A DNA stretch of 64,000 nucleotides. It comes from Limnephilus marmoratus (lineage: Eukaryota; Arthropoda; Insecta; Trichoptera; Limnephilidae). The position numbers and the translations under genes were made by a program. The DNA lies in assembly GCA_917880885.1 (NCBI GenBank), contig OU862910.1:49529285-49593284 (forward strand). The letters are read 5' to 3'. The notes under the pieces were generated by a model, which was given only the letters and a program-made list of their open reading frames with translations, was not told the origin of the DNA and searched no databases. Positions 1-11,140 of this stretch are shown here, piece by piece. Every line of letters begins with the position of its first letter. The first letter of the stretch is position 1.

Positions 1-80
1 AAAAGATATAAGAAAATAAGAAGATAGTAATAATTAGCCGAGATAAAATTCGATTACAAATCTCTTCTGAACGGATCATC

Positions 81-152
81 GGTTCCATGGTGTAACGGTT
101 AGCACTCAGGACTCTGAATCCTGCGATCCGAGTTCAAATCTCGGTGGAACCT
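81..152 (+). tRNA. tRNA-Gln (anticodon CUG)
   Basis: A complete 72-nt cloverleaf. The acceptor strands GGTTCCA (81-87) and TGGAACC (145-151) pair fully, with discriminator T at 152. The anticodon stem CAGGA/TCCTG closes the loop CTCTGAA, so the anticodon is CTG (114-116) and the tRNA reads CAG glutamine codons. The T arm contains GTTCAAAT, a good internal B box, and the D arm has the TGGTGTAACGG A-box pattern. There is no intron. A T5 run follows within 10 bases. The sequence closely resembles known animal tRNA-Gln(CUG), so it is probably functional rather than a SINE head. Confidence 0.96.
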
Positions 153-157
153 GATAC

Positions 158-162
158 TTTTT
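158..162 (+). terminator. Pol III terminator of tRNA-Gln
   Basis: A run of five T residues begins 6 bases after the tRNA 3' end, with a further T6 at 165-170. This is the standard RNA polymerase III stop signal. Confidence 0.85.
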
Positions 163-559
163 AATTTTTTTCTTTGATATTATCTTTTCCGTTAGCAACA
201 TTGACTTACTGAGTTCAAATGATTTAAAATTCTACACGACGTTTAATAAAATGGTTTTGTTTAAATTTTTTTAAATTACTGTCTATTTTTCAACTCACCG
301 CATAACATACGTCGTTGTGGCGATAAAGTTCTCTCAGTTTTGGCTTATAAAAGTATCACGGTTAAAAGCAAACCACGTATATGAAAAAAGCTGGAATTCT
401 CTACAAAATAGCAATTAAATGTTTAAGGCGATGCACCACACTTCGTGGAAAATTTGAGATCAGGCCGCTAACAATAACACTCCTTATGTAAATTACGATA
501 AGGTTTAAATTCCCGTTTATCACCAGCCGCCCGTTTTGATGTATTCAAGAAAAAAAAAA
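163..559. other. Unassigned AT-rich DNA
   Basis: No ORF, repeat border or RNA fold was recognised. The part from about 440 may belong to the repeat that is clearer at 560-878. Confidence 0.5.
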
Positions 560-878
560 CATCGTCAAAAAGCGTGTTTTATTTTATTTTAAGAAGTTCA
601 GACACAAATAATTTATTGAATGTTTTACAATAATTTTCTGTAAAATTTTATTTTCCACATTCAACAATAAAACCACAAACGAAAAAGGGTTCGAAGTAGA
701 AGATTATGAACTTTAAAGTAGTAGTTTTTTCTGGGCTTATAAAAAGACTATTAAAAAATAATTTGAAAAAAAATTCCAAGGCAAACGTCGCAGTATTTAA
801 TTAAAGCATCTAAAATATTTTTAAGCGATCTAATTTTCAAACCAAAAACACACGATTTTGCATTACTTAGTGGTGCAT
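560..878. repeat. Dispersed repeat R1, copy A
   Basis: This segment matches a second, interrupted copy at 9915-11140. Shared landmarks are the TTTTATTTTATTTT block followed by GAAGTTC, the ACAATAAAACCA block, TTTTTTCTGGGCTTAT, and finally a block starting CGCAGTATTTAATT and ending GATTTTGCAT. Copy A is continuous across the point where copy B carries inserted LINE tails. No coding capacity or terminal repeats are visible, so the class is unknown. Confidence 0.6.
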
Positions 879-2431
879 CACCTGACATTTTTCACTGTAT
901 TGTACATTTTTACATTCTCCCAACTTTACGCATTTCTTTCTACCTAATAATATTATATATTTGGGGTGTGTCAAACTTTGCTCTCCCGCCATTATTTACT
1001 TTCGGTTTCAATATATTTCCCAGAGCCCAGAGCTCAGCGGAGGGAGATTTATTATTCGCAAATCTGCCAATCATCCGTGTTTGTATTATTCCCTCCACCC
1101 CAAAGAGCTTTTGGACAAACAAAATTGCTTTATCATTCTTTTCTCACTTCATAAAATCATTTTTGTTTTCACTCGCTCGCGTCTCCCCTTTTTAGTACCT
1201 ACTTACATACCTTAGACAAAATTGATGTCCATCAACTTTTTTTAAATTTTTATAACCAAATACCTATGACGTTACATACTATTAGACGAGGGGTAGAAAT
1301 CTCAAAGTGGGAAGACAAGAACAAGACAATTGTAACGATCTCGATATCTAGTACTTTAGTACTAAACTGCCACACGTCGAGTAAGGTTGCGTCTTACCAG
1401 CACTTACCAGTAAGTAAATTGCGTTTTAAAAAGTGTCAAAATGCCCTCCTGTGTGATGAGAAAATGTTTCAATTACACGGCAAATAATAGTAAAGGCGAA
1501 TAAATAACATTTCATTGGTAAGTACACGCAAATAACTTAATATTATCGATTATTATAAATATTACAATTAATTTTCATGTTTCCCGCTCGCGGTTTTACA
1601 TGTCATTAGAGAAAATTCAAGTCCTACTAAAGTAAAGGGTCTGGACGCGCAATAGCCAAATTTCTGTTGCTAAGTAAACTTCACTGTTTTAAAGCAGACT
1701 AATCAGCCTAAACACAAACACTCTTGTTTGCTTACGGTAAAACAACACATAAATCAGTAGTTCTAACAAGTATTGATGACAATCGCCACCATTTGAAAAC
1801 TGTCGTCGCCTTTATTGTATTTATTGTATAGCTCGACATATCAAACTCCGACAGGCAGCCGGACCTTTTATTCTAGTGGGCCTCAAGAAAAGAAGACAGC
1901 GAACGTTCCATCAAAAAGTGACAAGCAATACGCCGCCCGCTCCTATATTCATTGCATTCATACACACACATTATTTGATTGTCTATCTTTATCACACAGG
2001 AATAAACTTTTGAATTAAGAAATTATACTGAAAATCGCTGAAAACAAAAGAGTGTTCCTTACTTTCCACATTATATTGTGAGTATATGAGACTATGGCGA
2101 GTCCATTTATTTATATATTTAACGTCATTGCCAAATACACGTTTTGCTTCCACCCAGAAGAAAAATATTTCTTACTGTTTTTTATTGAAATTTCTTTAAT
2201 TAAGAGAAAAAATCTTAACGGTTAATGCGGTCATAGCGATTCATTTTTTATTTACGCCCAAATTGAGCTATATACATCAATTTAACGTTTTTATTAGTAT
2301 AGTGTATAATGCAGCTGTATAACGTTAAATAATAAATAAAAAACACAACATTGAAAAATAATACAAAACTTATTCACGTAGAAATAGTTAAAAAAATCAT
2401 CACAAACCATTACACAATTTGATTATAGTTT
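879..2431. other. Unassigned AT-rich DNA, no supported gene
   Basis: Short overlapping ORFs in all frames between 960 and 2020 show no recognisable domains or conserved composition. I see no TE borders here. Confidence 0.5.
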
Positions 2432-2735
2432 AATTTTTTTTTGTCCAAGAGTTTCAACTGCTCCCAACCGTCTTGTACCAGTGAAATTACGGCATCCCCA
2501 ACTGGGGTATGTTGTAAGGATTTTGGAAGTGTGGAGGGAAAGGAGATGAGGAAGAGGTAGGTGGAGAAGTACCTGGCTATTCAGATCTGGTCACCAAATA
2601 CGACTAAAGCCATTTCAAGCAAAGCTTCAGTTCTGAATGGTGGTTTTACACCAGGGTGATACTGAGAGTATGTTCGTTCCATTATGGAACGTGCCGCAAA
2701 TATACTATATATTAATTTCAATTCATATATAGTTA
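2432..2735 (-). mobile_element. SINE family 1 copy, lacking the tRNA head
   Basis: Read on the minus strand it carries the family body: CGTGTTTAGTGACCAGATCT-like and AATAGCCAGGTACTTC-like blocks, a pyrimidine-rich stretch, CCCCAACTGGGG-type sequence, GGAGCAGTTGAAACTC and a poly(A) tail (poly(T) at 2432-2442 on plus). The full-length reference copy is at 52384-52807. The 5' tRNA-like head is missing, as is usual for 5' truncation. Confidence 0.75.
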
Positions 2736-2815
2736 CGTTTATATGATCGAAAAGCCTACAGCCTACCCTTGGTCAAAGAGAAAAATGCATGCCACTGCTA
2801 TTAGATAAACATTTC

Positions 2816-2935
2816 AGGACAGATCTGCCTTGATGATGGACACTGAAACGCTGTCCGAAACGTTGGCTAAAGAAGGAGGTAGCGTAATACGGCATAACAC
2901 CCCAAAAACAAATAACGAAAATAAAATGTGTAATT
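2816..2935 (+). repeat. Repeat H copy with hammerhead-like core (TTGATGA variant)
   Basis: Contains TTGATGA, a GGACA/TGTCC hairpin and GAAAC at 2830-2862, then the family body GTTGGCTAAAGAAGGAGGTA and CACCCCAAAAACAAATAACG. Related copies are at 26328-26420, 37572-38136 and 39833-39907. The first core base is T instead of C in this copy. The arrangement recalls hammerhead ribozymes, known from Penelope-like elements, but carries one extra base before the hairpin, so activity is doubtful. No protein is encoded. Confidence 0.7.
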
Positions 2936-3235
2936 ATTTCACGGGTGCTCGGTTCCAATATAATACGATAATTCCGTGGTCCCACGCAAGTCTACTTTGG
3001 TTTAGTGGTATGAGGTGTCTGACAAACTTTAGCAGAATGCTACGAAATCAAAAAAAAATTGTAAAATCAATATCCAATCTTCATACCACTCCAAAACGAA
3101 CAGAAAGAAACACAAAAGAAAGCGACATCTAGCGACTGCAAAGAAGAAAATACAAATACTAAAAAGATGACCAAATGTATAGGGAAAGGTGCACAGATGA
3201 CAAAAATATAGAAAAAATCATACTTCACATTGATA
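2936..3235. other. Unassigned DNA between repeats
   Basis: A-rich plus strand with ORFs on both strands and no recognisable product. Confidence 0.4.
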
Positions 3236-3330
3236 AAAGTGCTTCGTAGTCTCCCCACTCTTAACTACTTTAGTTTTCTGAAGGTTTCACTTCTACCGCG
3301 TTGGATTTGTGAACTCTGATTTTTTTATGC
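3236..3330 (+). mobile_element. MITE family A, 3' fragment
   Basis: Contains GTGCTTCGTAGTCTCCCCAC, CTACTTTAGTTTTCTGAAGG and TTTCACTTCTACCGCG, the right-hand part of the family seen more completely at 41913-42190 and 53024-53198. The left part is missing. Confidence 0.65.
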
Positions 3331-3607
3331 ATACTTTGACTTTCTGAAACGTTTAAAAGTGCGTTGACTTTGTAAAAACTTGTCACACAACCCACAACTA
3401 TGTCGGTACGCTACTGATATTTAATTTTCAGCGCTATCACCGTTTGGACTTTAACTAATTAATAGGTAATGTAAATAATAATTATATCTATCTATTAAAA
3501 CTAATAAAATTATCATAAATTATATTTCTAGATGTTGTTTTGCCGGCACTGAATCTCAAACGCGGTGCTTTTGACGAACAAGTTAACCGCTCAGCAATAA
3601 GTAAATC

Positions 3608-4430
3608 TAATTTTTTTTTTTTTTTTTACATTAACTCCACACAGGAGGCCCTGAGGAAAATAATTTCCCTCAGGGCCTATGTCATCTGGGATGCTGTGTG
3701 GAGAGTCTTTTTGAGGAGAGGAAGGAATGAACATTGGTCTTGAAGAGACCCATGTTGTAGGAAGGAGGAAACACAGAGGCCGGCAAATCATTCCACAGCC
3801 GAGCTGTTGAACACAAGAACGAGTCGAAGAAACGACCCGTTCTCATGTGACAAATGTCAACCGTGTACAAATGTTGGGCACGCGTTTGGCGTGTTTCCCG
3901 ACTATGCACCGGTGCCGAAGGGATCAATGATGCTAGTTCTTCAGAGCATCTTCCATTGTAATACCGGTAGAACAAGGATAGCATTCCCACCCGACGCCTG
4001 TGCTCTAAAGATTGCAATCCGTCTGTTAAGATGGGAGAATCTATCAAACGGACCGCCCGTTTCTGCACAGAGTCGAGGGTATTTTTCAGGTATTTTGGAG
4101 CTCCAGACCAGAGATGGCTGCCAAATTCAACCGTGGGGCGTACTTGTGATTTGTACAAGGTTAGCAGTTGTGTACTATTAAAGTATCTGCGGGCCCTGTA
4201 CAGTACGCCCAGTTTTTGGGAGGCTAACTTTACTCTGGCTTCGATGGAGCCCCCATACCTGAGCTGGTCACTTAGGGTTACACCAAGCATATCAATGGAG
4301 GGCCTGTTCGGAAGATTGCTTCCGTTGTAAGAGACTAGATTTTCATTTCGATCCCTTTTAGACGTAATCAGACAAGATTGGGTCTTTGAAACATTAAATT
4401 CAACGAGATTATTTTTACCCCAAGAGAAAT
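3608..4430 (-). pseudogene. 5'-truncated LINE (family L1): RT C-terminal region plus 3' UTR
   Basis: On the minus strand an open frame runs from about 4428 to 3682. It encodes the region after the polymerase core of a non-LTR reverse transcriptase: a MLGVTLS motif (the thumb-start LGV block), then KLGVLYRARRYF and VEFGSHLWSGAP, and a conserved LWNDLPASVFP near the C-terminus. The catalytic FADD box and the endonuclease are missing because the copy is truncated at its 5' end. The 3' UTR holds a strong hairpin (3646-3678) and ends in a poly(A) tail, seen as poly(T) at 3611-3627. The frame is intact over about 200 codons, suggesting a fairly young insertion. Clade assignment (Jockey/CR1 group) is inference. 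Confidence 0.85.
3646..3678 (-). other. 3'-terminal hairpin of LINE family L1
   Basis: AGGCCCTGAGG...CCTCAGGGCCT forms an inverted repeat just before the poly(A) tail. The same hairpin recurs at 56348-56380 and 60073-60105, with a decayed version near 59999-60036. It is probably the RNA structure recognised by the element's reverse transcriptase (inference). Confidence 0.75.
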
Positions 4431-4718
4431 CTCAAGTAAATCTAATAACCAATAACAAAACACTCATCACCGCCCTTCAAAACTAATTAGTTACGTCACT
4501 TTAAAAAGTGTTAGTTAGTAAATATAAGAGAATTTACAACCTTTCTTTGATGAGCCTCGGAGACATCTACCCATTAAAAACATATTTATGTTCACAGAAT
4601 TCACTGTTTATGATTTGTTTTTCACTATGTGGAGATGTCGACAATAATCAGAAATAAATAAGATATAAACAAAAATATAAAGAGAGAGAAGAACAATAAA
4701 ACATACATATTAATAATA
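4431..4718. other. Unassigned AT-rich DNA
   Basis: No gene or repeat border was recognised. Confidence 0.4.
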
Positions 4719-5039
4719 TCCATACTAATTATAAATGCGAAAGTGCGTGTGTTTGTTTGTTACATTTTCACACCGATTAAACCGATTTTAAAAACTCCTT
4801 CGCCAATAGAAAGCTATATTATCAGTGAGTTACATAGGCTGTATATAATGGTAAGCTCTGGCGTTATGAAATTTATATAAATGAAAATATGTGTATTTCA
4901 TATATTTTAGCGGCAGGGAGAAAGGCAGGGTGAAGGTATGGCTCGTGGAGAGGGAAGAGACGAGGGAGGGGAAGGCGGTGCAGGGAGAATCAATTTATTT
5001 TTTTGAAATGCATTGCAACGCTTGCCGGGTACCAGCTAG
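4719..5039 (+). mobile_element. Non-autonomous Helitron
   Basis: Starts with TC followed by CATACTAATTATAAATGCGA, a sequence typical of arthropod Helitron 5' ends, and finishes with GCCGGGTACCAGCTAG. The base before the element is A (4718) and the base after is T (5040), as expected for insertion between A and T without duplication. A GA-rich stretch (4915-4990) and the CATTGCAACGC 3' module are shared with other copies at 32641-32838, 36236-36915 and 43960-44550. No Rep/helicase ORF is present, so it would depend on an autonomous partner. Confidence 0.8.
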
Positions 5040-5040
5040 T

Positions 5041-5127
5041 ATGATATAATAATAAATTTACAAAAATTTCATGTTTTTGTGTATAAATAAAGTTTTTTGA
5101 AAAGAAAAAAAAAAAAAAAAAAAAAAA
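5041..5127 (+). mobile_element. Possible retroposed 3' end with poly(A)
   Basis: A short AT-rich stretch with AATAAA at about 5086 is followed by a 23-base A run (5105-5127). It resembles a severely truncated retrotransposed transcript. Its source is not recognisable, and a simple A-run is the alternative. Confidence 0.35.
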
Positions 5128-5800
5128 TACATTTTTTTAATACGTCTTACACCTTTTTTTTGAGCAAAGCTCGTGTTAAAAAGGCGGAGACAACGAATGT
5201 AGATATTAATTTTTATGTAAGTTTAAATAATACATAATTTTTTTTATATACATATAGATCAATTGATGGATAATTAACAGTATACAAAGAAAAAAAGATC
5301 GTATATATAATAATATGCATCTATAGTTTTATATAATATATAAAACATAAGCAGAAAGAAGAGGATATAAAAAAGAAAGTTAAAAATTACAGAAAGAAAA
5401 AGGATATCAGATATTACAATTGTGTTTATAAATAAAATATTTTAAGATGTAGTGATTGTGATAAGTTATATATAAAGAGCTTTAATTGATTTTTTGAATT
5501 TTTTATAATTTGTTTCCATTCTTAAATTAACTGGTAATTGGTTAAACCATTTAACTCCAATATATTTATAGTATTGTTGAGCTGTGGTGGTGTTACAACG
5601 CGGGACAGTCATAGAGCCCAGGATATTTGTTCTAATGCTGCTTGAAAAAGGAGTGAAGCTCTCATTATTGAAGCAATCTTTGTGTATTTGTAGAATTGTA
5701 ATTTTTTTATAAATAACATGAAGTGAAGGTACTTTAAAATCTTGAAATAATTTGATAGTGGGGTAATCATATGGCTTTTTTAAAATTATTTTTATAATTA
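5128..5800 (-). pseudogene. 5'-truncated LINE (family L2) C-terminal fragment
   Basis: The minus-strand ORF 5846-5466 contains IIKIILKKPYDYPT, then FQDFKVPSLHVIYKK, and ends WFNQLPVNLRMETNYKKFKK. This is the same protein region as residues about 475-620 of the long ORF at 53847-55757 (IIKIILKKSLDYPT, FEEFQVPTFKDLY, FNRLPEEIR). The first part of the ORF is probably flanking DNA. The catalytic RT core is absent. The 3' UTR includes a hairpin-like CCTTTTT...AAAAAGG around GAGC/GCTC (5151-5185), comparable to 3' hairpins in sister copies. Confidence 0.7.
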
Positions 5801-5984
5801 ATACTAAAATTAAAAGTGAATAATAAATATAGCAAATAAAATTCATTCACATTCAAGTTAAAATGTAACTAAATGAAAACAAACCATTTATTTAATCAAA
5901 ATTATCAAACTGTTATAAAAAATAAATCAATAAATTCAAATATCAAGGACAAATGTGATTTTTGAACAAATCTGGGGTCTATAA

Positions 5985-7437
5985 ATAATTTTTTAATTTT
6001 TATTTTATTTTATTTTTATTTTGCAGAAACAAACAGTACATTATTACATAATGGGAAATATTTACAAAGTTATAGAATTAATACAATAATTGGTACCAAT
6101 GACATGTCGCTGTTATATACTTAAATTTTTATGTGATAAATAATACATTTTACCTAAATTTAGTTAGTAACTTATTGAAGGAGAGGGGTGTGGGAGAGTG
6201 TTTGTATGTGTGTAAATGAGGGTGTGAGAGGGTGTGTGGATGTGTGTGTTATGTGTGCGAGTTCAGTGTGCTAAAAATGTTTTTCTTAAATAGAGGGAGG
6301 GAATCAAAAAATATATCTGTATTTGTGGTTTTTTGAATAGAGTTGAAACTTTGAAGGATGCGGGAAATGGGGGAGTTGGCTGCAGCGTTCGTATTATTAC
6401 TGGTTGTGTAAAAAAGGTTGGCGTGGCGAGTTCTTTTAGATGGGATGTTAAAATTTATTTGGGATAGAAGTTCTGGGCAGTCTATTTCGTTATGTATAAT
6501 TTTATGGAGAAATGTCATGTCAGCTACCGTTCGCCTGGATTTCAGGGATTGGAGAGTGCAGATGTAATTATTGTTGTATTTATAACCGAGATACTTAATA
6601 AATTTATTTTGTATGCGCTCTATGTTGTTGACGTATTGGGTGTATTTGGGATTCCAGACAGGCGATGCAAATTCCAGTGGACTTCTGACTAGTGAGGAGT
6701 AAAGCATTACTAGAGTATGTGGATTTCTAAATAATTTACTCAGACGTAGTATAAAACCCAACATTTTGTAAGATCTATCGGTGATTGAATCAATATGCGT
6801 TTTAAATATAAGTTTACTATCTAAATAGACTCCAAGGTCCTTACATTCATTTTTTGAGATCACGGGTTCATCGCAGAGTGAATATGAGAAGTTAATTTGA
6901 TGCTTGTTTCTAGTAAAGGACATAGTGTGGCATTTAGAAACATTGAGGTCTAAATAATTAGCTGTGCAATAGTTGCAGAGCCTATCTAAGTCACTTTGTA
7001 GCTCTTTACAGTCCGATAGAGAGCGAACCGTTTTGTAAATTTTCATGTCATCTGCAAACAATAAAAATTTAGAGTATTGGAAACATGAGCCTATGTCGTT
7101 TAAGTATATATTAAAGAAGAGCGGACCAAGGTGGGAACCCTGAGGGACTCCCGAGGTTACGTTGATTATTTTAGATAAAACTCCATTTATTGAGATAACT
7201 TGACTACGATTGCTAATGTATGATTTAATCCATCTAAACAAGTCATCGTGTATTCCAAGACGAGTGAGTTTATTTAACAGAATTGAGTGGATAACGCGGT
7301 CGAAGGCCTTTGAGAAGTCGGTGTACATAGCATCGACCTGCACCCTTTCGTCCATATTGCTCTGCAAATAGTTGACAAATAGGGCAAGGTTAGATGTTGT
7401 AGACCGATTTTTCATGAATCCGTGTTGGTTCTGTAAT
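5985..7437 (-). pseudogene. 5'-truncated LINE (family L3, Jockey/CR1 type) with RT core
   Basis: The minus-strand ORF 7415-6249 (388 codons) starts inside the RT domain. It shows YTDFSKAFD (residues 31-39, first catalytic Asp), SGVPQGSHLGP (88-98) and FADD (120-123, catalytic pair), then KDLGVYLDSKL and the post-RT region ending FDSLPLFKKN. Translation continues a few codons upstream (LQNQHGF), then hits a stop at the 5' truncation near 7437. The endonuclease and N-terminal RT are absent, so the copy cannot move by itself. The 3' UTR is GT-rich on plus (6180-6260) and ends in A-rich (AAAAT)n sequence near 5985-6020. The uninterrupted frame suggests recent insertion. Confidence 0.9.
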
Positions 7438-7888
7438 TAATGATTGTAATTTTTTATGAAGATTTTTTATGAATGATACATACTTGACTTACTTCAACCA
7501 ATGTTTCCTGACATTATTTGAAGTAAAAAATGTAAATAATTTTGTTTGTCTCCGGTGACATTTTGATTGTTTTTTTTTCTACAAAAACAAAAGAAAATAG
7601 TCGGTGTTGGACAGTTGGGGGAGGGATAAGAAGTTTGGTGGTTACTCGGCTAAGTGACCAGTGACGATATTCGGATTTTTTTTGTTTGATTTTGAATAAA
7701 AAAAAATTGAGAAAAAATGTCATTCGAAACCAAAATTTCATTTATAGAAGGAATATTCGATTGCGAATTGAAATATTTTATCGCAAAGCAGAAATAGAAT
7801 ATGCCCGAGGCCTGAGAAGCTAATACAGATGATTTGGAATCCTTCGTTATCCATTACCTAAGCCAACATATTTTTCCTACTTATTTGC
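7438..7888. other. Unassigned DNA between LINE copies
   Basis: No supported gene. A 75-codon ORF on minus has no recognisable features. Confidence 0.4.
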
Positions 7889-8535
7889 AGATCATTTTTT
7901 TTTTTTTTTTTTTTTTATTAAGTTAAAAGAAACATAATATTTCACTTTCTTAACTTAGATACAGAGCATTTATAATACATTAGTAAGAAGTAAAATTTTG
8001 TTCTAACATTTTGAGTTTAAATAGTTTTTGTTTAAAGGTTTTTATATTAGTTTCCATTTTTAGGTGTTCTGGAAGGAGATTATATATATGAACTCCCTCG
8101 TGACCAATACTTCTCTTGCCACTTTCAGTCTTGACGGTATTTGTGTACAATTTATTGTGCTGTCTAGTATAATGTTCGTGTACTTGTGATGTTTTTATAA
8201 ATGTTGTGTTTGTGTGTATAAGTCCATTTTGTATTTTGTAGATTAAAAGACATATGTTATATTCGTACAATGTTCTTATTTTCAAAAGGTTCATTTCCTG
8301 GTATAGTTTTTTTGTGGGAGTGTCTGGCTTATAATTGAAGAGTTTTTTAATAACTTTATTCTGTATTATTTGTAAGTCGTTTAAGTACGTAGTGTATGTG
8401 TTTCCCCAGATTTCTATTAAATAATTTAAATGGGACTGGATTAAGCTAAAGTATATCATTGACATTGAAATTAGTCTGCAAATGTGATCTTTAATTGTCT
8501 TCAAATATTTGATACACAGGTGTGTTCTGAGCGTA
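7889..8535 (-). pseudogene. 5'-truncated LINE (family L4) C-terminal fragment
   Basis: The minus-strand ORF 8561-7980 contains SLIQSHLNYLIEIWGNTYTT, matching the 'SLIRSPLEFASPVWNP' block of L3, followed by a YNLLPEHLKMETNIKTFKQK C-terminus. A poly(A) tail appears as poly(T) at 7890-7917. The first ~10 codons of the ORF derive from flanking MITE sequence (AAAAAATGTAGATGTC), so the real 5' truncation is near 8530. RT catalytic motifs are missing. Confidence 0.75.
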
Positions 8536-8865
8536 TTTGGATTAAAAAATGTAGATGTCATTTTGTTGCCGATGATATTTTTTTCAATTAAGTAAAAAAA
8601 ATAATTTTTTAATCACACATCCCATCACTAAACATCGCGACGAGTCGAGTGATACGCGCGCTGTTTCGTGTGTTACCGTGCTGCTGGTAGGAGACGGATG
8701 CTTGTCGTGTGACCTTGCGACTACTCACTTGCGACGTGTAATGGAATTTTTTTATAATTATTTTTAATTGAAAAATAATAATCATCGTAGATACAGCAAA
8801 ATGACAACTTTATTATTTACTCCAAATATGTTCAGGAATCGCAATCTGAATAAAATAATTTCATG
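8530..8865. mobile_element. MITE family B remnant, left end replaced by LINE
   Basis: Shares GCGTATTTGGATTAAAAAAT and GTAGATGTC near the left and TTACTCCAAATATGTTCAGG near the right with the complete copy at 31571-31955. The terminal CAGGGTG repeats are lost. The LINE at 7889-8535 abuts the truncated left arm. Confidence 0.6.
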
Positions 8866-9744
8866 AATTAATAAACGATTTTATGGAAAAAAAGACCACG
8901 AGCACCAAAAAGACCATTAATAAACAAAAAAAAATTATAATTAGAAAAAAATTATCATTATAATTAGCCAATTTGCTTTAAAGCATAAATCCGATCCTGG
9001 CGGTGGTGTATTTTTTTATTAGTGTTCTAATGATTTCTGAATATTTAACACTAATTTCTATTAAAAATATGTCTACGAAAAATAGTAGCCTGAAAAGGAT
9101 GTCTGTAGCTCTCAAGGGTCTGCAATCATCCTCAGCAATAATTTTGCAATGCAGTTTTAGCATCAAATAAGCTGATTATTGTGGGATCTGTAGGTATGTA
9201 AGACTGATAGTTAATGACATCCCTTGTTGAATAGAATATTCATCACAGAGGAGTCCTAATGTAAGGCCCACTCACTGTATGAGGCACTGACAGTAGGGCC
9301 CAGAGGCGCCGCACTCTTAAAGTCAATGTTTTCAGCGCACACGGGTCGCGAACCAGGGGGCGATTTTTTAATTTTTACTCCCCACTCGATTTTATACGAT
9401 TCCATGAATCGTGATCAATCAAACTCAACACCTCTTTGAAAAGTCATTAAAAGCTTTGAAAAAAAAAAGAAAAATAGCCCAAAACCTAATCAACGTAAAC
9501 TATTTAAGGCGATCCAATAGTCCAGAAAAAAATCAAATTCGGAATTCACACCCTTTATGGGAGTAGTTTAAAAATACTCGAGAAAAAGCTTTTGGAAAGG
9601 TTGGAAAAGGTGTTTGAGATTTTTTTAAAGTTGATTTCGTAAAAGCCTGTAAAAAATATTAATTCCTTTTTTAAGCATCGTTTCTTATAATAAAACGGAA
9701 ATTTAAAATTGATTAAGTTATTAATTATTAAAATTAAAATTGAT
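8866..9744. other. Unassigned AT-rich DNA
   Basis: No supported gene, RNA or TE border. Confidence 0.45.
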
Positions 9745-10084
9745 TACAAACTAAGTGACGCGGAGTCACACGTCTATTTCCCGATCTGAACGGGGTGTGA
9801 CTGATACGAAATAGGTGTGCCCAGTGCATGGTTCTTGTGCCCATGCCATAAGGGTCACTTCAAGGATCCAAATTCGTAGAGTGCGGACTGTATTGATTGA
9901 TGTCAAAAATAACAACAAGAAAATGTATATTTTATTTTATTTTGTGAAGTTCGGGCGTAAATATCATTTTTTTTTTGCGATTATTATAAAAGAGATTGAA
10001 TTTGCCATATTATACAATAAAACCATATCCAAAAGGGGGTTTAGGAGAGTTTGCACTTGTTTTTTAGAAACCTAATACTTTATT

Positions 10085-10735
10085 TTTTTCTAGGCTTATT
10101 TATTTATTTATTTTATTTATTTATTAATTTTCAACGCCCTGATGGGCTTTTACATGACAAGATTATAATACAGAGACAGTTTTTTTGAATAAAAAAGATA
10201 AACTATAAAAATATAACTAGTAGGTAAACATCATACAGATAAATTTAGGAATGATAGTGCATTACAATAAAAGAGAAAGTTTCTAAGTTGTAAATGACAT
10301 AGAAATAAACTAGTAGGTATGTTAGCAATTACAAAATTTACAGGTGACTGATTAAATGTCATGAATAATACATGACAAAATGCAAGATTGTAGATTAATA
10401 TAGAAATACACAAATATATGCAATAGACCCTAGGTGATGCTCCTTAGATATCAAAATATTCTACATAAAAATATTGTTCAGATATTTCTTGAATAACGGT
10501 AAACTTATATTAAATACATCGATATTTGAGGTGTATTTGTTCCCTAGTGTGTGAAGTCGAGAAATTGATGCATGTGTGTGATAGTTGGTTAGAGAATTAT
10601 TGTTGCAGAATAATATGTTTTGCCTTGTCGCTCGGGTAGGTACCTTAAAGTCAATGAGATGCAGGAGTTCACAACAGTTTAATTCGGAGTGAATAATTTT
10701 AAACAAAAAAGTTAGGTCAATTATTTTTCTTCTAT
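10085..10735 (-). pseudogene. 5'-truncated LINE (L3-like) C-terminal fragment
   Basis: The minus-strand ORF 10706-10461 reads FKIIHSELNCCELLHLIDFK, then VPTRATRQNILFCNN, ending SLPLFKKYLNNIFM. This is collinear with the end of the L3 ORF (HKIIHNEIDCPELLSQINFN ... SLPLFKKNIFS). The 3' end consists of TTTATTTATTTA-type repeats on plus (10085-10130), the AAATA tail of the family. RT catalytic residues are absent. Confidence 0.75.
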
Positions 10736-10740
10736 CTTTC

Positions 10741-10990
10741 TCTTTTATTTATTTATTTCAACGCCATAAAATGGCTATTACAATCCGGTGATACATGATC
10801 CATGATACACAGTGATACACAGGAGGGTAATTACAATGATAATAATGTACATTAAACAAAGTACATATGTATAATAACAACTATGTAGTATTTAGTTATA
10901 GGATACAAATATGTTTTAAACGAAAAAAAGAATATGAGCTCGTACAAAGTATACACATTTTTATGCAGAATAAAAATAAGTAAATAAATT
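10741..10990 (-). mobile_element. Second LINE 3' UTR fragment, nested beside the first
   Basis: Starts on plus with TTTTATTTATTTATTTCAAC followed by GCCATAAAATGGC, parallel to the TTTTCAACGCCCTGATGGGC start of the preceding copy at about 10130. It has the same tail arrangement but diverged sequence and no coding part. It appears to be a separate, heavily truncated insertion. Confidence 0.55.
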
Positions 10991-11140
10991 AAAAGACTTA
11001 TTAAAAAAAATTACCGATATTTTTAAGGGCCAAGATATGTTCTACACGCAGGATTTAATTGAAGCATCTGTAATACTTCTAAGCGATCAAATTTTCAAAA
11101 CAAAAACACATGATTTTGCATGATTTAGTACGGCTTCATC

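Larger units (their letters stand above)
9915..11140. repeat. Dispersed repeat R1, copy B, split by LINE tails
   Basis: The left part (9915-10098, through TTTTTTTCTAGGCTTAT) and the right part (about 10990-11140, beginning near AAAAGACTTATTAAAA and including CGCAGGATTTAATTGAAGCA) align with the continuous copy A at 560-878. About 0.9 kb of minus-strand LINE sequence lies between them. The insertion point corresponds to the junction GGCTTAT/AAAAAGAC of copy A. Confidence 0.6.

Noticed and set aside
961..1487. Overlapping short ORFs
   Set aside because: Three frames overlap, none with coding signs; treated as chance ORFs.
8535..8561. ATG at 8561 as the real start of the L4 ORF
   Set aside because: The first codons match MITE family B sequence, so the ORF start is flanking DNA fused to a truncated LINE.
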